Origin: Actinernus sp. WN-2022
Lineage: Eukaryota; Cnidaria; Anthozoa; Actiniaria; Actinernidae
NCBI GenBank assembly: GCA_030867875.1
Contig: JAOWCC010000577.1
Location: 155,674,344 to 155,738,343, forward strand
Length of the DNA stretch: 64,000 nucleotides
Reading direction: 5' to 3'
Shown: positions 13,219 through 23,680 of the stretch, piece by piece
Layout: each line of letters opens with the position of its first letter
How positions within the stretch are numbered: position 1 is the first letter of the stretch
The notes under the pieces: generated by a model
Seen by the model: only the letters and a program-made list of their open reading frames with translations
The model's database searches: none
What the model was told of the DNA's origin: nothing
Translations under genes and position numbers: made by a program

Positions 13219-13348
13219 TAGGCCTCATGCGTGACGGTGTCACGTGATTACCACCAAGCCTCACTTTGGTACAACATTTCCTTTCGGCACAAGTGAGGCT
13301 TCGTGGTGATCACAAAAGCGTGACGTCATCACGATTAAGGCCTGCTAA
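13219..13348. repeat. Short TIR element, about 130 bp
   Basis: Ends AATAGGCCT / AGGCCTGCT; inner arms share GTGATTACCACCAAGCCTCA and its near complement. Confidence 0.65.
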
Positions 13349-13714
13349 TGATTAACCAATGAATCCCAGAATCTGTTATTGATCCCAAACGTCTCGTTAA
13401 GAACTGCATTTCTTGATGCAAAAAGCAGACTTCTACGGACTTACCAGAAATGTCCGGTCCGTTTCTCGAGTGCAAGCACCTTACCCGATGGTAGGTGATG
13501 GTTTAAACGTCAGGCTTAATTTAAGGAGCTTTGTAGCAATTTGTTTTCTACTTTTCGAAACTGATGGTGAATATAGGTTTAGTAACCTGTATTAAATAGG
13601 AATGCCGATTGAAGATAGATGTGAATACTTTTTACTATATTTTTTTTACAACTATTAGTAGCGAGTTCAGTTGTTGTTCATCCTTTAAAAATGAAATATC
13701 TTCTCAAATTGGGC

Positions 13715-13816
13715 GAATATTACTTCTCTAAGAAAGAACCTACAAATATGACTTGCTAGGAGAGAGAATATTACTTCTCTAAGAAAGAACCTACAAATAT
13801 GACTTGCTAGGAGAGA
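13715..13816. repeat. Two tandem copies of a 51-bp unit
   Basis: Each copy reads GAATATTACTTCTCTAAGAA... to ...CTTGCTAGGAGAGA; the two are almost identical. Confidence 0.85.
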
Positions 13817-15620
13817 TAAATACTGCGTGAATGTCCTGATATGATTTTGAATTATATATAATATCAATTACGGGAGCATCTTAAGAACGTGCGATTTGAT
13901 TGGCTAAGATACTCAGTGAGCTGAGTGTGATCGATTTTCTTATAAAGTTACGTTCGAGCAGGAGAACCGCGTAGAGCAAATTTGATATGAAATTCGTGAA
14001 CGTATATTATAAATAAATGCGCGTTGCTTTTCGGTGGCGCGCGGCCAAAATGCAATGGAGCTTAGTTCTATCCTCCGTCCATTTTTGTCCTCGCCCCATT
14101 TTGACCTTGCGCCACAGGCAACCCAATCCGAAAGAAAGCCCGACGAAAATAATTACAGAAGAGTTGCGTCTCGCAAGCCATCAGAGTTTACCACAAAATG
14201 GCGTAAAAATACATTTATTGCAAAAAAGAAATTTCAGGTATCTAACCACATCACCAAACACGTGAAATGCTTAAAACCTTTCTAAAAGTAGCCAGTCCGT
14301 TTCTGTTTGTGGGACATGATGTATTTCTGTGGGAAAACTGCTACGCTCTGATTGGTTCGCTATTGTTTGAGTGGAACTATGAAATACATTCCCTTTGAAA
14401 AACTCCCTGATCATTCCCATGACATGCGTATTAGATTTCTTTCCTACCGTGTTTTCGTTGCACTGCCTGTGACGGCACTTTATGTCAAATTGGCGCCGTA
14501 CTCAAATTTACATTTTCAGAAGTCTTAATTTAGTTAATGAAATAATAAACCTTAGCAGCAGATTGAATGCACAGTTTTTAGATCTTCCCTCTGTTTCCAT
14601 GTATTCTGTTGTCGCAGCTTTCCCCCCACTGTGCAAGGTGAACAAACATTACAAAGTAAACCCAGACAGACGCCAATATTCGTGTCCCAATACACTAATG
14701 GCAGAGGCGTTTTAGTCCTATGGAGGTACTTACAAACGAGGGTTTACCGACCTAGTTTGGATATCATTTTCACTTTCATTTAGTAGTCGTGACACGTACG
14801 CAAGATGTCACAAAGTGCCTACTTCGTACCTCGCTGCTCACGCAAACGCTTTCTGAACTAAGTACCGATGTATACATGCCCGACCGAAAAGAAGCCGATA
14901 TAAATTCTGATTTCTTGAAGTGAAGCCCTGTCATCTGTTCTTGCTTGCTTGATTTTAAAATGTATATATTTTTATCGTTTGTCGTCATATTATGGCAACA
15001 TTGACCTTCTACCGGTCTGGTCGTTTAGATTCAATCAAATAATTCACCGACATCCTTTTGCAAATAGCTGTATAGTGCGAGCGTAGTACAATATATGTAT
15101 TTTAGGATCTCTTTGAGCAGAGACTGCGCGGGCGGGAAAGACTCTAAACATAAATGCTTTGCCTCGAAACATGCCAGACTTTGTTGTCTTGGATTTTCAA
15201 TATCCTGCTCAAGCTCATTGGACGGTGGACCCCTGAGTTTGCTTATTTTTTGAAAGGTGGCATTATTTAATCACTCGGGATAGAGGGCAAGAGTCAATCA
15301 CTTTCTCGTGATTAAGATCAGAACTCGGATTAGCAGAGTATGTTTTCCAGGTAATCTCAGCGAAGGATGCTAAAGATTCGAGTGGACGAAAAATTCTGCT
15401 TTAAAGAATAAAGGAGAACATAGAGCCGTTTGATTTCAACCCACAGTGGACCGAAATCAATTTACTAGATTAAGATTTAAAATCCACTTTGATTTGTGCC
15501 ATTCTTGGTTAAAAAAGTTTGGAAAATATATCAGGACATCGCAAGGTATTTCTCTGCATGTTGACCAGGGTGTTCGCCGGAAGGTTCAGTTCGTTTGGCA
15601 GTTCCCCTTTACTGTGCGAC

Positions 15621-15826
15621 TACAGAATGAAAACAAAACATTTCAACTTACGGTTACTTGAGCCAATCAGTGGCGAGTACAAACAATAGCATTTCAATGA
15701 GCTTTGATCTGGTAAAAGGCGAATTTGAAGAAAATCACGTGGATATTCTAGGAATTGTAAGTTGGAAGCTTTATTTTCGCTTTGCAATGTGTTTAGATCT
15801 CATTGTCCAAGTTGCCCCGGTTACAG
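15621..15826. repeat. Truncated copy of the TA-flanked TIR family seen at 41445-41742
   Basis: Shares long blocks with that copy (CAACTTACGGTTA, AATCAGTG, GTAAAAGGCGAA-like, TAGGAATTGTAAGTTGGAA, CCCGGTTACAGTA at the right end). The first part of the left terminal repeat is missing. Confidence 0.7.
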
Positions 15827-16297
15827 TAGTCTCGCTTTAAAACTTACTGATGAAGAAACTTGGGACCACGCTGTATTCTACTCTCGAAGTTACGTGAACA
15901 TACATTAAAAATAATCCTGACATTTTCAGGATTTTTTTGGCAATTTTTTTTCTCAGTCGTGAATCGATTCAATACGTGATTCATGTTGTATATATATATA
16001 ATGAAATCTCGAAACGAATCATCAGAACCAAGATAGAAGAACACAAGTTTGTAATTATTCTGAGTTTTGAGGATGTAAATAAAATTGACCGACCATTAGA
16101 TTTGACTTGTAGTGATTGGAGAGGAGAGGGAGAAGAGGGCCAAATGAGATACAACAAAGTTGGACGATGTCAGTGTACGGGAGATGGCTAAACGAGTATG
16201 CCGCATATTGTGTCTCGTTGGATAGTGTATACGACTAGGATTCTGGGACCGAAATTTACCTCAGCCTTGTACGCATGCGTGAATCCGGAGGTTGATC

Positions 16298-16549
16298 CAA
16301 TCTCTTTCCCAGAGTCCGCGATCGTTTGGCCAGCGCCAAGATCCGGTAGGTACTTCGTGTAACGTACACATATAGTATTGGGGGAGGTCACTAAACAACA
16401 TATAAACAACAGATAAATATGCTTCTTTAATGGTCCTGTGGACTAATACAAACCCTACCCCTACATTTAAACTAACCGTCAACAACTGGTTCAATACTAT
16501 ATGGCGCTGGCCAAAAGCTAGAGATCGCGGGCTCTGGGAAGGAGATTGA
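16298..16549. repeat. Palindromic TIR element, older copy of the family at 21901
   Basis: Starts CAATCTCTTTCCCAGAGTCC and ends GGGCTCTGGGAAGGAGATTG. Flanks AGGTTGATC and ATGTTGACC agree at 7 of 9 positions, as expected for a decayed 9-bp target duplication. Confidence 0.7.
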
Positions 16550-16999
16550 TGTTGACCGGCCTAGTGCTAAGACCAGCAGCACTATCGCCGGGCGCGTAAG
16601 TAAGCCTGCAATTTCAGTACGTTTTGTATATTAAGCCTGGAGCAAGTTTATTTTGTTTCGCTTTCGGGCTTAAAGATAAAAGATGTCTGGGAACGCCCCT
16701 GATCGCGTATCGATATGCAAAACATTCTCGAGGGATTACAATAGAGTGAAGATAGCCATTGTGCTTTATGGGTCAACCTCCATGTACACAGGCCCTTTGT
16801 ACGCGTGCGTGAATGTTTACATGAGGGGCTATTGAATTCCCGAGGGATTACAATGTAGTTTACCGTGCTAGGATCAAGTTTCGTTTTAAGGGACTAACAT
16901 AGCATCGCATTCACATTAATTTAAACCATAATAAAAGGCAGAGCTGATATCAGTGAGTGCCCTGTGTCTAAATTATTATAACTGATTCTTGTACCCATC

Positions 17000-17402
17000 A
17001 AATACCCCATTAATTGTCGTATCGCATTTCTAGCCGTTCGACATGCCCAAAACATGTAGCTGTACCCTGCAGCTGTGTGCCTATCACTTGACAATACTTG
17101 CCAAAATCACCGTACGTTATAGTAAAATTGTGAAAAATGTAGACTGAACCCCTCTATTTAATAGTTATTATAACATGGGGGAAAAAAGAGGTTCATCAGA
17201 ACAAATCGGTACTTGTGCCGATTTGTGCTCATTTTGAGTTCGAAACTGCGGAGGAATTGAATGATGTAATTGTGTGCAATCCTATGCGAACCGGAAATTT
17301 CTAGCTCCGTACGTAGCGCGCACGCGATCGATCGCGAACTCCCAAAATACCCCATTAATTGCCATATCGCATTTCTAGCCGTTCAACATGCCCGAAACAT
17401 GA
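17000..17402. repeat. Direct repeat pair, about 58 bp each, 345 bp apart
   Basis: AATACCCCATTAATTGTCGT... at about 17001 and AATACCCCATTAATTGCCAT... at about 17346, each running on to CATGCCC(A/G)AAACATG. This could be the remains of a tandem duplication. Confidence 0.7.
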
Positions 17403-18176
17403 ACCGGGATTACCCTGTGGTAGTAATTGATGACCAGTAAAACGGCGCGCAAATCTTTCCCACTTTCAACCGCCGTCAAATCAGTTTGTGGTAGTCTACA
17501 TTGGTCCGTACATCAATTCATATCTGGCGCATCCTGTTCAATCGGTAAGTAACACTGATTAAAAGTTCATGTCTTTGTGTCCATCGAGACCATTCATCGA
17601 TTGCCCGTCATTTTGTCTACTATAGTTTAGTGCGATTTGTAAATCAGATATGTGCTCAATTTATCGAACTCGTACGATGAATAAAAATCTTAAAAGTGCT
17701 GACCTTTACGATCCTAACTCTTGATATGTTTCCTACTACTCATCTCGCTTCATTAATTAAGTACTCTAAAATTCACGACTGCCACTTCCTGTTCATATCT
17801 GGTCCATCAATGGAATATGAATATTTGGATACAGTGGCTTCTGCCTTGATCAAATCACTAACTCCTAAGAATGAGAAATACAAATGATTACTATAAGAAA
17901 TTTGAAGAAATAGTTATGAAAAACAGCCTCAAAGTTAATTTACACTAAATACCGTGCAATCATTTGACAACAAAGGAAAGCTCGAGCTACATAAACTCGG
18001 ACTCCTAATACTGCAAATAATTTGTCACACAAACAACCGACGTCGACATACTTTCTGTTTATTAAATACTCAAACGTGTCCCGAGGGGGGGCGGGGGCGG
18101 GTAGCATGTGCTCGGGAGAACAAACGTAAAAGAACGACTCTGGTGGAACTTCTCGAAAGGAGCGACAGTATTGGCC

Positions 18177-18290
18177 TACCCAACAATAGAAAACACCCTA
18201 ACCTTTAGTTACTACAGTACAAAAACAATAAAAGTACAGTATTATGGGTGCAATCAGAATACAGGTCTCGAGAGGTTCCGTGCTACTCAA
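18177..18290. repeat. Interspersed repeat, about 110 bp, copy 1 of 3
   Basis: Contains ACCCAACAATAGAAAACACC, then AATCAGAATACAGGTCTCGA. The same order of blocks occurs at 42453-42570 and, inverted, at 60871-60975. Confidence 0.7.
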
Positions 18291-18621
18291 AAGAACTCAG
18301 ATTTGGTTTTGCAAGAAACAATTTCTACGCCACTTTTTCCTGATCTTGTTTTGACATGACTGCTGAGCCCGCGGACATTATTCTCACTTCCCTTCTGAAA
18401 CTTTTGAACTAGTCAATGACTTCCACTTCCTATTAAAGTCGCATTTTTGGCTGTAAAAGCGGGGCATGTCATTTAAAAATTTCTGATCCGTAAAATAGTA
18501 AGTTTCGAGTAGGTAAGTCGGTTCTCAAGCTTTAATCCAAACAGCAACAAAACAACCCTCCCTAACACCTCCCGTTTCCCTTGATTTCGGCATGCAACAT
18601 AACAATTTTTTGGGGCAAAAG

Positions 18622-18659
18622 AGTGTGTGTGGGGGGGGGGGGGGGGAAGGGGGGGGGGT
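18622..18659 (+). repeat. GT then poly-G tract
   Basis: GTGTGTGT followed by about 16 G, AA and 9 more G, about 120 bp before the start of the cystine-knot gene at 18783. Its length is likely unstable. Confidence 0.8.
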
Positions 18660-18782
18660 ACTTTTTTTTATTGACGTATCTTTACGGCGACTATGGGCTC
18701 CTGACGGCGATAGACCTCCTTTAACCCGTTAAGTATATTATCTATATAGTGCAACAGTATCTTCCATTTCTTCTCAGGCACT

Positions 18783-19749
18783 ATGAAAAGAAATACTATA
18801 TATCTCGCGATGGTGCTAGTCGTCTGCTTTCTGTTTAGTCAAGTTCAGCACTGTGTGCCTCAGCCAAGTCAAAAATATCAGCCCTACTGTGATACCAAGT
18901 ACTACTACAAAAAGGTCGGCAGGACTGGCTGTGACTCCAGAACTGCAGGCGTCTACGTGTGTGTCGGTACCTGTCAATCATTTGTGACGCCTTATGCATC
19001 CCCTCCCTACTTCAGAAAGGTAACTATACAATAACGAAAGAAGCCTTATACCGCATGCACGCTAACAAAATGCCCTGTTTTCTTAAACCCAAGACCCGAG
19101 GATTTTAGCTCCAAACACAAGCAAAGTGCTGTGACATTGCCGATTCGATTCCAAGTTGTTCGTAACGAAGCACCATCTCGCGGCGACTTCTAAAGGGCGT
19201 GGTGGTGATTTGCGAACTTTAAGGCGTGATTACGGGGTGACTAACCATATGTACTCAATTCAAATTTTTCAAATCAATAATAATTAACCTCGTACTACAC
19301 TTTAAAAATTCCGTTCTGACGTAAGTAGCTATTTTCATAATCGTTTAGTTGCCCCCAATCTGTAACCCGCACTTCGAATCAACTGTCGGAGTCGCTGCCG
19401 TAACCCTCCGTTACCTAGGGATATCAATCTATCGCTCTTTTTCTCGGAGAGCATAAAAAGTGTTGGGTCAAGAGACGCGTGTTGCATGGTACTACTTAGA
19501 AGGAGGTTGTGTTGTTGCTTTTTTTCTTAAGTGATTTGTATTATGGGCTCCTGCGGTGGTTTTGGTTTTACGACACTCGAAAACTGTGCTATTCGATTGT
19601 TTTGTTTACAGACGTGCTCATGCTGTAAGCCAGCCAGCATCCAGTGGAAGTGGGTGAAGTTAGAAAACTGTGGCTCAAATATTAACCCCTACGTGTGGAT
19701 CGAGTCTGCTAAGCGCAATGGCTGCGAATGTTTGCCGTGTGACAACTGA
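18783..19749 (+). CDS. Secreted 11-cysteine cystine-knot hormone-like protein (bursicon/glycoprotein-hormone beta type)
   Basis: Exons 18783-19019 and 19612-19749 join at phase 0 (AG|GTAACT, TTTACAG|A) to give 124 residues. Residues 1-27 are a clear signal peptide (basic start, then LAMVLVVCFLF). The mature part has 11 cysteines at 36, 50, 60, 64, 81, 83, 84, 99, 117, 119 and 122, including CVGTC (C-x-G-x-C) and a C-x-C-C cluster and ending C-x-C-x-x-C: the C-terminal cystine-knot layout of bursicon and glycoprotein-hormone subunits. FRKTCSCC followed by V-x-L-x-x-C is closest in my memory to bursicon beta. The intron falls between the C-x-G-x-C loop and the CC cluster. Such subunits act as secreted dimers on leucine-rich-repeat GPCRs (LGR). 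Its nearest gene, on the other strand at 23147-23503, has nearly the same spacing. Cystine-knot is firm; the subunit name is inference. A DAN/mucin-type CTCK is the alternative. Confidence 0.85.
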
Positions 19750-20080
19750 AAAGGGTCATCACTACATGGACGATTTATTCAAGCAAGAATTTATTTCCCA
19801 TTTCTAAAAAAACTCATGTATACAATAACTGTCTTTGTCACTTCCGGGCTATTAAAAGTGAATTGCTGTCAAAAATTCAGGTAACTCCCTAATTCGTGTA
19901 CTTTTCCATTTGCCATTAATGATATGTAATTAGACGAATCGAAACCGCGTACAAACGAGGTTAAAGTTCTTGTTGGAGGAGTTACTCAGATGATTATATC
20001 CATTGCAGTATAGATAGATTTTTACATATTGGTCACGGAATATTCAATTGTAAATATAATTTATTAATTTTATAGGAATC

Positions 20081-20100
20081 AATAAATTAGATGCAATAAA
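20081..20100 (+). promoter_or_regulatory. Candidate poly(A) signals
   Basis: AATAAA occurs at 20081-20086 and 20095-20100, about 330-350 bp after the stop codon of the + strand cystine-knot gene. No transcript evidence is available. Confidence 0.4.
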
Positions 20101-20562
20101 TTATTAATGGAGTTGTGCATTCTATTGCGGCATGAATTTCGCCAATCAGTTGCATTATAGGGCCGTCACTTTGACCAATAAGAATGGAGTACAAAGTGAA
20201 TATACAGAGCACTTTCATAAATGCGTAGTCCATTGCAATAGTTTATCCACAGAAAACACAATTACGATGCATGTGAAAGAGCGACGTACATTAATGATCT
20301 TGTGTATGAAATATGAGTGCTGTAGGCACATCTATTAGAAATTAGAGAGATTTTTGGCCTCGCTCTTAGGTTTTTTTTCTGCAATTAAAATGCCATAACT
20401 CGACATCCATTCTCCACATTGCTGTACAACTGAACTCATTACTAGTTTTAATATGATTTTTTCATGTGGTAGTATTAGTTTCCCTCAAGATCTCCCAAAT
20501 TATGCAAATAAGGAGGCGGCCTTGCCTTTCCGAGGCAACTCCTGTTATAATAGAAACAAACT

Positions 20563-20790
20563 TTGCCTCTCGGAGTCCGGTCCCGATTAGTACCACTCGG
20601 AGTTCGGTCCCGATTAGTACCACTTGGAGTCCGGGCCCGATTAGTTCCGCTCAGAGTCCGGTCCCGATTGGTTCCACGTGAGGTCCGGGCCCGATTAGTT
20701 CCGCTCAGAGTCCGGTCCCGATTAGTTCCGCTCGGAGTGCGGTCCCGATTAGTTCCACTTGGAGTCCGGTCCCTGTTAGTTCCGCTCGGA
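20563..20790. repeat. 27-bp minisatellite, about 8 copies
   Basis: Unit GGAGTCCGGTCCCGATTAGT + (A/T)CC(A/G)CTC, repeated with point differences. Because 27 is divisible by three, open frames arise on both strands (93 codons on +, 117 on -) with 9-residue periodicity. I see no signal peptide, splice site or family match that would make either a gene. Confidence 0.9.
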
Positions 20791-21440
20791 TTTAAAAATA
20801 GTAGTTTCCTGCGGAGGAGGCTATTCACCGAATACTTCGCATGAATTTATGACGCGCAACCCAATTTTATGTAAATTTGAGCTTTCCCGGATTTGACCAT
20901 GGTCGAAGCCACTCGTTATCTCGCTTTTTTTTCTTGACACATTTCTACGGGATAATTTAGTATCCATTCCTTGAAGCTCCCCGGAAACGCAGCCTACGCA
21001 TCTATCTAACTATGTGCGCATTCTTTTGAGACTATTCTGACTATTCATATTCCGGTATATGAATAACAGAATACTATTTCCCCAAAGAACAGATATTCTG
21101 AAAACGGAATGATCTTGACAGGGGGGACCTAAAAACTAACGACTCGGTAGTGCGCGCACCACAGGTTTCCCCTCCAAATATAATCCGCTGTTCTGTTCAT
21201 TCTCAGAGCTGAATAATGACGCGTGGGGACTAGGGACGACAGCAGCGTATACAACAAAATGGCGGACATTTTAAAAATTTGTGAGAACCTTCATGTTTCC
21301 TGCGAAAAATGAGTTTTATGGCAACTTCAAATACTGAAGACCATTTCCTTCAGAAACTAAAGAAAAACATGTTTTGAACAGTGTTTAACACTGCTGGGAT
21401 AACAGTTACTACGAACACGAGACTGACCGCCACAACAACA

Positions 21441-21876
21441 CGTTATCTCCCTTAGATTGACTAATATCATCAATTGTCAAAATGGCTAGAATTGATTATA
21501 ATCCTCTATTTAACCTCGAGGTTCAAACCAGTCCAGGATAAAGATAAACAATAAATAAATAAATTCCGAACGGCGGTAGACGCGCTTAGTGTAGTGGTCA
21601 TGACGTCTGTACTACCAAGCACTACACGCAAACGGTTACGAGTTCGAGCCCGAGTAGGAGCGCTCAAAAAAAAAAATTCTCTCGTTTACCTTCCTTTATT
21701 GTTTACCTGTGAACCCTAGCTCTAGGTGAGTGAGAACCCGTCGTTTACCCGTGAACTCGTCCGATGGTTAGGGTTCGGTTTGTAGTTCGGGTTACGGTTT
21801 GTCTTAGAATAATGATTATAATCAATTCTAGCCATTTTGACAATTGATGATATTAGTCAATCTAAGGGAGATGACG
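21441..21876. mobile_element. TIR element of about 436 bp with a tRNA-like inner part
   Basis: Arms of about 58 bp (TCTCCCTTAGATTGACTAAT... and complement) bound the element. The inside has a tRNA-like stretch (GTAGTGGTCATGACGTCTGT... to ACGAGTTCGAGCCCGAGTAG, a B-box-like motif). A decayed relative is at 12520-12950. Confidence 0.7.
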
Positions 21877-21900
21877 CGTTGGCCACAAGGTAGTGTTTAC

Positions 21901-21991
21901 CAATCTCGTTCGCAGAGCCCGCGCGTCAGTTTCGGCCAGCGGTGACCAATTGGCGCTGACCAAAAGATCGTGGGCTCTGGGAACGAGATTG
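21901..21991. mobile_element. Palindromic mini-element with exact 9-bp target duplication
   Basis: Starts CAATCTCGTTCGCAGAGCCC and ends GGGCTCTGGGAACGAGATTG. Both flanks are AGTGTTTAC (9 bp). Too short to code. Same family as 16298-16549. Confidence 0.85.
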
Positions 21992-22154
21992 AGTGTTTAC
22001 GGCAAAATATGCGTCATCCCGCGCATGCGCCATAGTTATTCAGCTCTGTCCACCTTATAACAAGTTCTAATGACGGGCCCTTTTTATGGTATGTTCGGCG
22101 CCGCGCAAGACGCATGTGAGACAGTATCTAATTGCGAGAATTCACTTTAATTCC

Positions 22155-22530
22155 TGTACACTGTAATTTCCTCAATTTTTCTATTCTATAAAGTACAACT
22201 ATTTCATTTATAAATACTAACCATCAAATTCAATACTACCTTTTGATCATACAGACAATATATAGTTAAATAGACATGTTGAACCCAAAGTTCCTAAGGA
22301 GAGGATTCGCTCACTCATTCTAATTGGCTAAAAATACGTAGACTGTACGCTGTAATTTCCTCAATTTTCATATTCTCAGTAAGGTACCAACTATTTCATT
22401 TATAAATACTAACCATCAAATTCAATACTACCTTTTGATCATACAGATAATATATAGTTAAATAGACATGTTGAACCCAGAGTTCCTAAGGAGAGGATTC
22501 GCTCACTCATTCTGATTGGCGAAAAATTAA
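22155..22530. repeat. Tandem duplication, unit about 188 bp
   Basis: The block TGTACACTGTAATTTCCTCA ... CGCTCACTCATTCTAATTGG occurs twice head to tail (starting about 22155 and 22343) with few differences. It lies between the two cystine-knot genes. Confidence 0.85.
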
Positions 22531-22570
22531 TAGATTAGCAGTGGTTTTAAAATTTAAAAACTTGACAGCA

Positions 22571-22762
22571 ATAGGACATTTTCATTATGACGTCATTTTA
22601 CTATAACTACCAGAATCCTTTTCAAATTCTCTTTCTCATTCAAATTTATCAACTCCTTTGAGAATGCCAAGACAATGGTCCAAATTAAAGGAACAAAAGA
22701 AACCGTGCACAGGATTCTGGTAGTTGTAGTAAAATGCAACGTCATCATGCAAACGTCCTATT
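22571..22762. repeat. Short TIR element, about 192 bp
   Basis: Ends AATAGGACATTTTCATTATG and the complement of ATGCAAACGTCCTATT; inner arms share TTTTACTA(T/C)AACTACCAGAATCC and complement. The open frame at 22675-22992 starts inside it. Confidence 0.7.
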
Positions 22763-22885
22763 GGGTGACGATGGTGGTATTTTACTTACAGTCGGCCCTA
22801 CATCTATCACTTCCTCTTCCCCTGAATGTAAACTTGCAACAGACATATAGAAAGAAGACTCTAATTTACAGTTCTTTATTTCATT

Positions 22886-23055
22886 TTATTTCACTACCCA
22901 GTGAATTTCAATATATTGCTAATTATAGGTATTCAAGGGCATTTATATGGAGATCGTTATATGCTATAAAGACCGTGAATACCTGTAAATGAGCTTTATA
23001 AAGGCTCTTGAATCAGGTCTTTATATTGAAATTCACTGGAATGTTAGTGAAATAA
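22886..23055. repeat. Foldback repeat, about 170 bp
   Basis: TTTATTTCACTACCCAGTGA... pairs with ...TTCACTGGAATGTTAGTGAA-type sequence at the right end. It lies 90 bp downstream of the - strand cystine-knot stop codon. Confidence 0.65.
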
Positions 23056-23146
23056 AGGTTATCGAATTACAATGAAATAAGTCGGCTGAATGCCGAGCTT
23101 CGAGGTATTTAACTCTTACTTTTAAAATAACTAATCCCTTGACATC

Positions 23147-23503
23147 TCAACACGATCTACACTCGCATTTGGTAGCTGTTTTCACAACGTGATTTTCCTT
23201 ACTCCACGCCGCGTCGTTCGGTCCCTTGCACCAAAGACCAACTTGAACTTCGTGACTGCCTATCTCCTGGCAACAAGTGCACGAGTTGGCTAGCTTCAGC
23301 CTCGAATTAGGTAGCGAAAACGAGACACAAGTTCCGTGGCACGTGTTCAGGGAAACCTTCCTTGGTTGACAGTTGTGGACTTTGACCTCCAGCGTGTAGC
23401 CGTATAATGTGCAACGCTGATTGGCATACGCATCCTGTATGGGGTTTCCGATGCACGATGAATGGAAGGTCAGCAGTGCGCAGCTCATTAGGAGGATCTT
23501 CAT
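23147..23503 (-). CDS. Secreted 11-cysteine cystine-knot hormone-like protein (bursicon alpha / glycoprotein-hormone type)
   Basis: A single open exon from ATG 23503 to TAG 23147 gives 118 residues. The frame is open for 27 more codons upstream, but the Met at 23503 begins a good signal peptide (MKILLMSCALLTFHSSCIG), so I start there. The mature part has 11 cysteines at 31, 45, 55, 59, 75, 77, 78, 92, 113, 115 and 118, with CHGTC (C-x-G-x-C), SCTCCQE and a final CECRSC. SCxCCQE-x-G and the final C-x-C-R-x-C are strongly reminiscent of arthropod bursicon alpha. Spacing from the first cysteine (14, 10, 4, 16, 2, 1, 14, 21, 2, 3) parallels the + strand gene at 18783-19749 (14, 10, 4, 17, 2, 1, 15, 18, 2, 3). 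The two genes are convergent, 3.4 kb apart. The likely role is one subunit of a secreted dimer acting on an LGR-type receptor. No intron interrupts this CDS, unlike its neighbour. Other CTCK families are not excluded. Confidence 0.85.
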   Translation of the reverse strand: MKILLMSCALLTFHSSCIGNPIQDAYANQRCTLYGYTLEVKVHNCQPRKVSLNTCHGTCVSFSLPNSRLKLANSCTCCQEIGSHEVQVGLWCKGPNDAAWSKENHVVKTATKCECRSC

Positions 23504-23609
23504 GGTAGAATACGCAGTTCTGTGAATAAGAACATTCACACAAGCAGCTGTGAGTTCGGCTAACTGGTATTCACATTTTAGCATTATTCAATCAAGCGCC
23601 TCGACCCCT

Positions 23610-23680
23610 TTGGAAACAAGGTAAGCTTTATCTGCATATCCTCATGTAATAAAGTGTTATTATTATTATTATTATTTACG
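23610..23680 (+). mobile_element. LINE-like 3' tail with (TTA)n
   Basis: AATAAAGTG followed by about eight TTA units, the form of a 5'-truncated LINE end. It lies just upstream of the - strand cystine-knot gene. Confidence 0.45.

Larger units (their letters stand above)
12235..18782. other. Intergenic region
   Basis: Between the RGS stop codon and the first cystine-knot gene I see no exon that I can defend. It holds the repeats listed separately (12520-18659). Short open frames at 14017-14285, 15446-15840 and 17696-17887 have no recognisable protein content. No clear AATAAA was identified close behind the RGS stop. Confidence 0.5.

Noticed and set aside
13070..13264. 64-codon - strand frame with poly-proline
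   Set aside because: Translation of the poly-G tract.
21600..21660. tRNA gene inside the 21.4-kb TIR element
   Set aside because: Only A/B-box-like traces; no proper acceptor stem could be paired.
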